DNA of 55,130 bases from an uncultured Aquabacterium sp. (GTDB lineage Bacteria; Pseudomonadota; Gammaproteobacteria; Burkholderiales; Burkholderiaceae_C), in contig NZ_CAJYGK010000011.1 in assembly GCF_913773725.1 (NCBI RefSeq), positions 1-55,130 of the forward strand, in the 5' to 3' direction. The notes beneath the pieces were generated by a model. The model was not told the origin of the DNA. It was given only the letters and a program-made list of their open reading frames with translations, and did not search any database. The position numbers and the translations under genes are program-made. Below are positions 51,358 through 55,130 of this stretch, piece after piece. The number at the start of each line of letters is the position of its first letter. Within the stretch, counting starts at the first letter, position 1.

Positions 51358-52158
51358 ATGGGCTTGCTGAAAGACAAGGTGGCGCTGATCACCGGAGCGG
51401 GCGGTGGTATCGGACGCGGCATTGCACGCTGCTATGCGCGAGAAGGCGCTGCGGTACTGATTGCCGAGCTCGATCCCGTGACCGGCGCCGAGGCCGAGGC
51501 CGAACTCCAGCAGATGGGCGCGCGCGCCCTGTTCGTGCCCACCGACGTGCTCCGCAAGGACAGCGTGGAAGCCGCCATTCAGGCCGCAGCGGATAGCTTT
51601 GGCGGGCTCGACATTCTCATCAACAATGCCTTCGTCCCATCCGAGAACGTGTTGCTGGAGGACAAGACGGATGCGATGCTGGAGCGTACCCTGACATCTA
51701 CCGTCTGGGCGTCCTGGTGGGCCATGCGCGCTGCCTTGCCGCACATGCGTGCGCGCGGTGGTGGGCGCATCATCAATTTCACGTCGATCGACGTGGACAT
51801 CGGAGCCTGGCAGCATGCCGACTACAACACGGGCAAATCCGGTGTCGTCGGACTGACGCGCAGCGCAGCGGCCGAATGGGGCCGGTTCAACATCACTTGC
51901 AACGCCATTGCACCGACAGCCATGGGGGCGACATTCCATAAGCTGGCCGCCGAAATCCCCGGTTTCGCCGAGCGCTCGGCCGCCGCCCGGCCCATGGGTC
52001 GCTCGGGTGATCCGGAACTGGATATCGGGCCAGTGGCCGTCTTTCTGGGCTCGGAGATGGCGCGGTTCGTGACCGGAATCACCATGCACGTGGACGGTGG
52101 GCTGCATTTGCCAGGCTACAACTCGCGCCCGGCCCATGTGCCGGTGCGCGAATACTGA
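51358..52158 (+). CDS. Short-chain dehydrogenase/reductase
   Basis: This 266-residue SDR has LITGAGGGIGRGIA (about 10-23), LINNAF near 88, the catalytic Ser in INFTSIDVD, Tyr-x-x-x-Lys as YNTGK near 159, and FVTGITMHVDGG near the end. ATAAGGAGATTCA precedes the ATG. A cis-dihydrodiol dehydrogenase or hydroxyacyl-CoA dehydrogenase would fit the nearby Rieske pair. It is monocistronic: the convergent ligase gene ends 17 bases downstream. Confidence 0.92.
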   Translation: MGLLKDKVALITGAGGGIGRGIARCYAREGAAVLIAELDPVTGAEAEAELQQMGARALFVPTDVLRKDSVEAAIQAAADSFGGLDILINNAFVPSENVLLEDKTDAMLERTLTSTVWASWWAMRAALPHMRARGGGRIINFTSIDVDIGAWQHADYNTGKSGVVGLTRSAAAEWGRFNITCNAIAPTAMGATFHKLAAEIPGFAERSAAARPMGRSGDPELDIGPVAVFLGSEMARFVTGITMHVDGGLHLPGYNSRPAHVPVREY

Positions 52159-52175
52159 TGCACCGGAGACAGGCT

Positions 52176-53807
52176 TCAGCGCTTGGTGACCTGTATGCCG
52201 CTGGTTTCCTGGTCCCAGGTGGCCGGTGTGCAACCTTGGTCGCGCAGTTCATACTTCAGAACCCGCCCCTGGGGGTTCTTGGGAAGGCTGTCGCGGAATT
52301 CGATGTAACGCGGCAGGGCGTAGTAGGGGACGGCGTCGATGGCCCACTGGAAAAGATCCTCGGGCGCCAGCGCCATGCCAGGGCGCAGCATGGCGGTCAC
52401 CTTGACGTCGTCTTCCCCCTTGTCGGACGGGACGGCGTGCACGGCGACTTCGGCCAGGGCCGGGTGGCGGGCGAAGGCAGCCTCCATCTCGAAGCTGGAG
52501 ATGTTTTCGCCGCGTCTGCGCAGGTAGTCTTTCTTGCGATCAACGAAATAGAAAAAGCCTTGCTCGTCGAACTTGCCAATATCCCCGGTGTGCAGCCAGA
52601 GGTTGCGCATGATCTTCAGCGTGTCTTCCGGCCTGCGCCAGTAGCCCATGAACATGATGTCCGGGCGCAGCGGCCGCACCACGATTTCGCCAGAAGTCCC
52701 GGTCGGCACTTCCCGGTCAAGGTCGTCCACGATGCGCACGTCGAAATCGGGAATGCGCTTTCCAGACGAACCGGGGGCGGCATATTCGCCACCGGCCAGC
52801 GAAGTGATCACTGCCGCTTCGGTGAGGCCATAGCCGTTGCCGCCCACCTGTTTCGCGCCGAAGCGTTCGCGCCAGATGGATTTGACTTCCTCCGTGAACG
52901 GATTGCCCCGCACTGTATGGATTTGCCCCTTGCAGCGCCGCCCGGCCTCGGTATCCGGCGCGTTGGCCAGCATCGCCCCCATGCTGCCCAAGATGGAGGC
53001 GATGGTGGCACCGCTGCGCTCCACTTCGGGCCAGAAGTTCGACACCGAAAAACGCGGAACGAAAGCGACGCGGGCGCCGACCAGAATCGATGCCAGCACG
53101 CCCACGCACATGGCGTTCATGTGGAACAGCGGCAGGGGCGTGATCGTGACGTCGTTTTCGTTGGCCGGCCCAGCGCGCAGTTGCAGACGCGCCAGATTGC
53201 ACATGTAGTTGTAGCTGATCATGCAGCCCTTGGAGGGTCCGGTCGTGCCCGAGGTGTAGATGAGGCAGGCCAGTTCCCAGGGCTGGGGTTTGCGCTCGAA
53301 CGCGCTGTCATCGCTGCCGCGGTGTTCGTCGAGCGAGGCCAGGGGCAGGGTGCCGCACTGCCTGTCGCCGGGCGTGCCCCGGGTCAGGACCTGCTGCACG
53401 TCCGGCAACCCGTCCGAAACCGCCGCGATGCGTTCGGCATACGCGGCCTCGCAGACCACGAGCGCCGCGCCGGCATCGGCAATCTGGTGGCGCAGGAATT
53501 CACCCTTGAGCGCGGTATTGATGGGTACGCTGACGGCGCAGAGCTTATTGATGGCGAACCAGCACAGCACGGCATCGATGTTGTTGTCGAGCATCGTCAC
53601 GACCGTCTGGCCGGGTTGCACGCCCAGCGCCGCGAACGCATGGGCCAAACGGGTCGACTGGCGATCCACTTCGCCGTAGGTATGGAGTTCACCCGAGAAG
53701 TCGAGCAACACCCGGTCGGAATGTTTGGCTACCGCGCGTTCGAGCGCCGCAATGACCGTATCTTGTTGACCGAGGGACCACGTGTCGGGATTGCCGATTC
53801 CTGCCAT
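52176..53807 (-). CDS. AMP-dependent acyl-CoA ligase (paralogue 2)
   Basis: This 543-residue ANL ligase is the paralogue of that at 34061-35692, with identical length. It shares YTSGTTGPSKGCMIS, then GNGYGLTEAAVITS, HTGDIGKFDEQGFFYF and RKKDYLRRRGENISSFEME. The catalytic Lys is in NPQGRVLKYELR. The start MAGIGNPDTW at 53807 matches the paralogue's short N-terminus. It is divergent from the TetR gene at 53951, which probably controls it. It activates an acid substrate to its CoA ester, a first step for the oxygenases nearby. Confidence 0.93.
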   Translation of the reverse strand: MAGIGNPDTWSLGQQDTVIAALERAVAKHSDRVLLDFSGELHTYGEVDRQSTRLAHAFAALGVQPGQTVVTMLDNNIDAVLCWFAINKLCAVSVPINTALKGEFLRHQIADAGAALVVCEAAYAERIAAVSDGLPDVQQVLTRGTPGDRQCGTLPLASLDEHRGSDDSAFERKPQPWELACLIYTSGTTGPSKGCMISYNYMCNLARLQLRAGPANENDVTITPLPLFHMNAMCVGVLASILVGARVAFVPRFSVSNFWPEVERSGATIASILGSMGAMLANAPDTEAGRRCKGQIHTVRGNPFTEEVKSIWRERFGAKQVGGNGYGLTEAAVITSLAGGEYAAPGSSGKRIPDFDVRIVDDLDREVPTGTSGEIVVRPLRPDIMFMGYWRRPEDTLKIMRNLWLHTGDIGKFDEQGFFYFVDRKKDYLRRRGENISSFEMEAAFARHPALAEVAVHAVPSDKGEDDVKVTAMLRPGMALAPEDLFQWAIDAVPYYALPRYIEFRDSLPKNPQGRVLKYELRDQGCTPATWDQETSGIQVTKR

Positions 53808-53841
53808 GCAAAACGCTCCAAGCCACACCCAAGGATGCAAA

Positions 53842-53880
53842 AAATTCTAGATAAAGATGAGAATTCTATATTTAGATTTT
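53842..53880. promoter_or_regulatory. AT-rich divergent promoter with repeated AATTCTA motif
   Basis: In the gap between the ligase and TetR genes, AAATTCTAG (53842-53850) and AGAATTCTA (53860-53868) recur 18 bases apart in a strongly AT-rich stretch. AGAATTCT is itself palindromic. This is where a TetR dimer would be expected to bind and control both genes. Confidence 0.4.
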
Positions 53881-53950
53881 TCACCGCGCGTGCTGGTAAA
53901 CCCTTGGCCGCATCGCCAAGCGCCGAATCTCTCACTGAACCTCAGAAAGC

Positions 53951-54730
53951 ATGGAAATGACCCTCAAGAGTACGAACAAGCAAGCCGCAGTCGCATCGAA
54001 AGCGGTTGGCAAGCCCCGTCGCAGGGTGGTGGATCGTGGCGTTGCGGCGCCTGTTGTGCAGAAACCTGCGGCGGCTGTCGCCATGGTGGAGAAGAAGAGC
54101 CCGGTGGCCGCAGAGACAGGGCCGGTTGGCGTACGCCGTGGGCGCAGCAACCGGCGTTCCGAGCAAACGATTGCGAACATCCTGATGGTCACCGAGAACA
54201 TCGTGCTGAAATCTGGCGCCGAGCGGATCTCGATACTCGATGTCTGCCGCGAGGCGGGTATTTCCCGCGGCACGTTCTATCGCTATTTCGCGTCTCAGGA
54301 TGAACTGCTGGATGCGTTTGCCCGTCACAAACGCGAGCAGTTCCATGTCACCTTGGCAGAGGCCGTCCAACCCTACCAGGACCCCGACGAGCGCTTCGAC
54401 GCGTTGATTCGCTACCTGGACCACTACCTGGAGCATGGCCGCGCGCGCCGGTTGCTGGTCGCCGCACCGGAATACGCCCTTGGTTTCTTTCGCCGCATCT
54501 TCCACGACTCGGTGGTCCGGTTCCAGGACGTTCTCGGCTCTGTTTTCGATGCCTGGGAGGCTCGTTTTGGCGTCAAGGTGGATCGGGAACTGGTATGCGA
54601 ACTCCTGATCCGCTATGTGTTGAGCGAGCAACTGGTGCCGGGGGATGCTGATCGCAAGACGTTGCCCCGGCGCATTGGCCGAATGGTGGAGGCCCTGGCC
54701 ACAGGTGCGCCCCCCCGCGCCAGGCGGTGA
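53951..54730 (+). CDS. TetR family regulator
   Basis: This 259-residue protein has an unusually long basic, Ala- and Lys-rich N-terminal extension (about 1-65) before the helix-turn-helix: RRSEQTIANILMVTENIVLK, SILDVCREAGISRGTFYRYF and ASQDELLDAF (about 68-125). A helical ligand-binding domain follows. It probably represses the divergent ligase gene and perhaps the SDR gene at 51358, whose promoter shares AGAATTCT. CoA esters are common ligands of TetR regulators in such clusters. The ATG at 53951 is used; a second ATG is two codons later. The extension may bind DNA or be a misassigned start. Confidence 0.85.
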   Translation: MEMTLKSTNKQAAVASKAVGKPRRRVVDRGVAAPVVQKPAAAVAMVEKKSPVAAETGPVGVRRGRSNRRSEQTIANILMVTENIVLKSGAERISILDVCREAGISRGTFYRYFASQDELLDAFARHKREQFHVTLAEAVQPYQDPDERFDALIRYLDHYLEHGRARRLLVAAPEYALGFFRRIFHDSVVRFQDVLGSVFDAWEARFGVKVDRELVCELLIRYVLSEQLVPGDADRKTLPRRIGRMVEALATGAPPRARR

Positions 54731-54765
54731 ATTGTCTCCTGCGGCAGTGGCATGCACCCGTCACC

Positions 54766-55130
54766 CTATTGCAGGGCGGTAGCGATGCGTGCGAACAATT
54801 GCCTCATTGGCATCTCGGGGGAGTGGCTGAAAAGGGGGGCGTGGTGCGCGGAAAAGGCTTTGTAGACAGCTGACCAGTCGGCGCTGGTCAGATGCCGGCG
54901 TGCAGCCGGGAAAATGACGGTCTCCTCCAGGGACATGTGCTCCCAGACCGCGCCGCTCAGGCGCTGGACGGCGGCGGTGACTGCTTCCGCGGCGTCTGCA
55001 TCTCCATGCCCGTGACGGGCGAGGGCGGTGAACAAGGCATCGATCAAGGTGTTTTCCAGCACATGCTGCCGTTCCAGTTCGTCCAGTATTGCGTTGTGTT
55101 CGCTCGTGCGCTGCCGGAGCAGGCGGAAGA
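54766..55130 (-). CDS. Hemerythrin HHE-domain protein (5' end outside window)
   Basis: The frame is open to the right edge, so the protein starts outside the window. The visible 121 residues begin FRLLRQRTSEHNAILDELER. They contain WEHMSLEETVIFPAARRHL (H-x3-E type iron ligands), and FSAHHAPLF near the C-terminus, typical of HHE cation-binding domains. Such proteins bind O2 or iron or sense NO. It is separate from the catabolic operons, convergent with the TetR gene. An internal GTG at 55062 could mislead as a start. Confidence 0.8.
   Translation of the reverse strand, partial: FRLLRQRTSEHNAILDELERQHVLENTLIDALFTALARHGHGDADAAEAVTAAVQRLSGAVWEHMSLEETVIFPAARRHLTSADWSAVYKAFSAHHAPLFSHSPEMPMRQLFARIATALQ

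Noticed and set aside
1..55130. tRNA, rRNA, riboswitch or CRISPR features
   Set aside because: No cloverleaf, rRNA segment, known riboswitch core or spaced repeats could be recognised by eye; small RNAs cannot be excluded.

Overview
The window is GC-rich DNA with the gene content of a betaproteobacterium of the order Burkholderiales, most likely Comamonadaceae. The reasons are two Bug/TctC-type periplasmic receptors, the Comamonadaceae form of PanC, and CaiB-type CoA-transferase, DUF1302/DUF1329 and DUF1993 genes. It contains no tRNA, rRNA, CRISPR array or intact insertion sequence. Family names come from motifs and overall resemblance read by eye; no database search was possible.

Region 1 (1-7139) looks like the regulatory end of an integrative and conjugative element (ICE). 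It has an FlhD-like activator with the start of a probable FlhC-like partner, a divergent S24/CI-like repressor whose catalytic Ser and Lys positions are Glu and Arg, a DUF932 protein, a zinc-ribbon/Toprim primase, several small genes (one frameshifted), an AcaB/DUF1845-like protein and an AlpA-type regulator. No integrase or attachment site is visible. The ICE-to-chromosome junction probably lies in 7140-7625.

Region 2 (7626-14530) holds panC, a GNAT acetyltransferase, and a LysR regulator divergent from a three-gene operon: citrate-synthase-like lyase, class III CoA-transferase and Bug receptor. A TetR regulator follows, divergent from the next operon.

Region 3 (14705-24816) is one eight-gene operon ending in a clear terminator. 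Its order is DUF1302 outer-membrane protein, DUF1329 protein, YCF48-like Asp-box protein, RND/MMPL transporter, VOC protein, enoyl-CoA hydratase, SDR and DUF1993 protein. The set suggests uptake and CoA-based breakdown of a hydrophobic substrate. A transposase remnant, a chemoreceptor and a GGGGGT microsatellite follow.

Region 4 (27337-54730) is a large catabolic island. It has a flavoprotein ferredoxin reductase, an MFS transporter, a thiolase-fold protein without the nucleophilic Cys paired with a DUF35 protein, three acyl-CoA ligases, four SDR, MDR or AKR oxidoreductases of use in such pathways plus further SDRs, a fumarylacetoacetate-hydrolase-family enzyme, two amidohydrolase-2 enzymes, a cytochrome P450, two paralogous Rieske oxygenase alpha/beta pairs, a bacteriohemerythrin, DUF2889 and TetR genes. 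The combination of CoA ligase, Rieske oxygenase, Cys-less thiolase and DUF35 matches the logic of the ipfABDEF ibuprofen pathway. With the P450, FAH-family enzyme and MFS permease it also recalls the dit (abietane diterpenoid) clusters. The likely scheme is: activate a carboxylic acid to its CoA thioester, hydroxylate the ring, then remove the acyl side chain by retro-aldol cleavage. The substrate cannot be read from sequence. No ferredoxin and no ring-cleavage dioxygenase are encoded in the window, so the pathway must be completed elsewhere.
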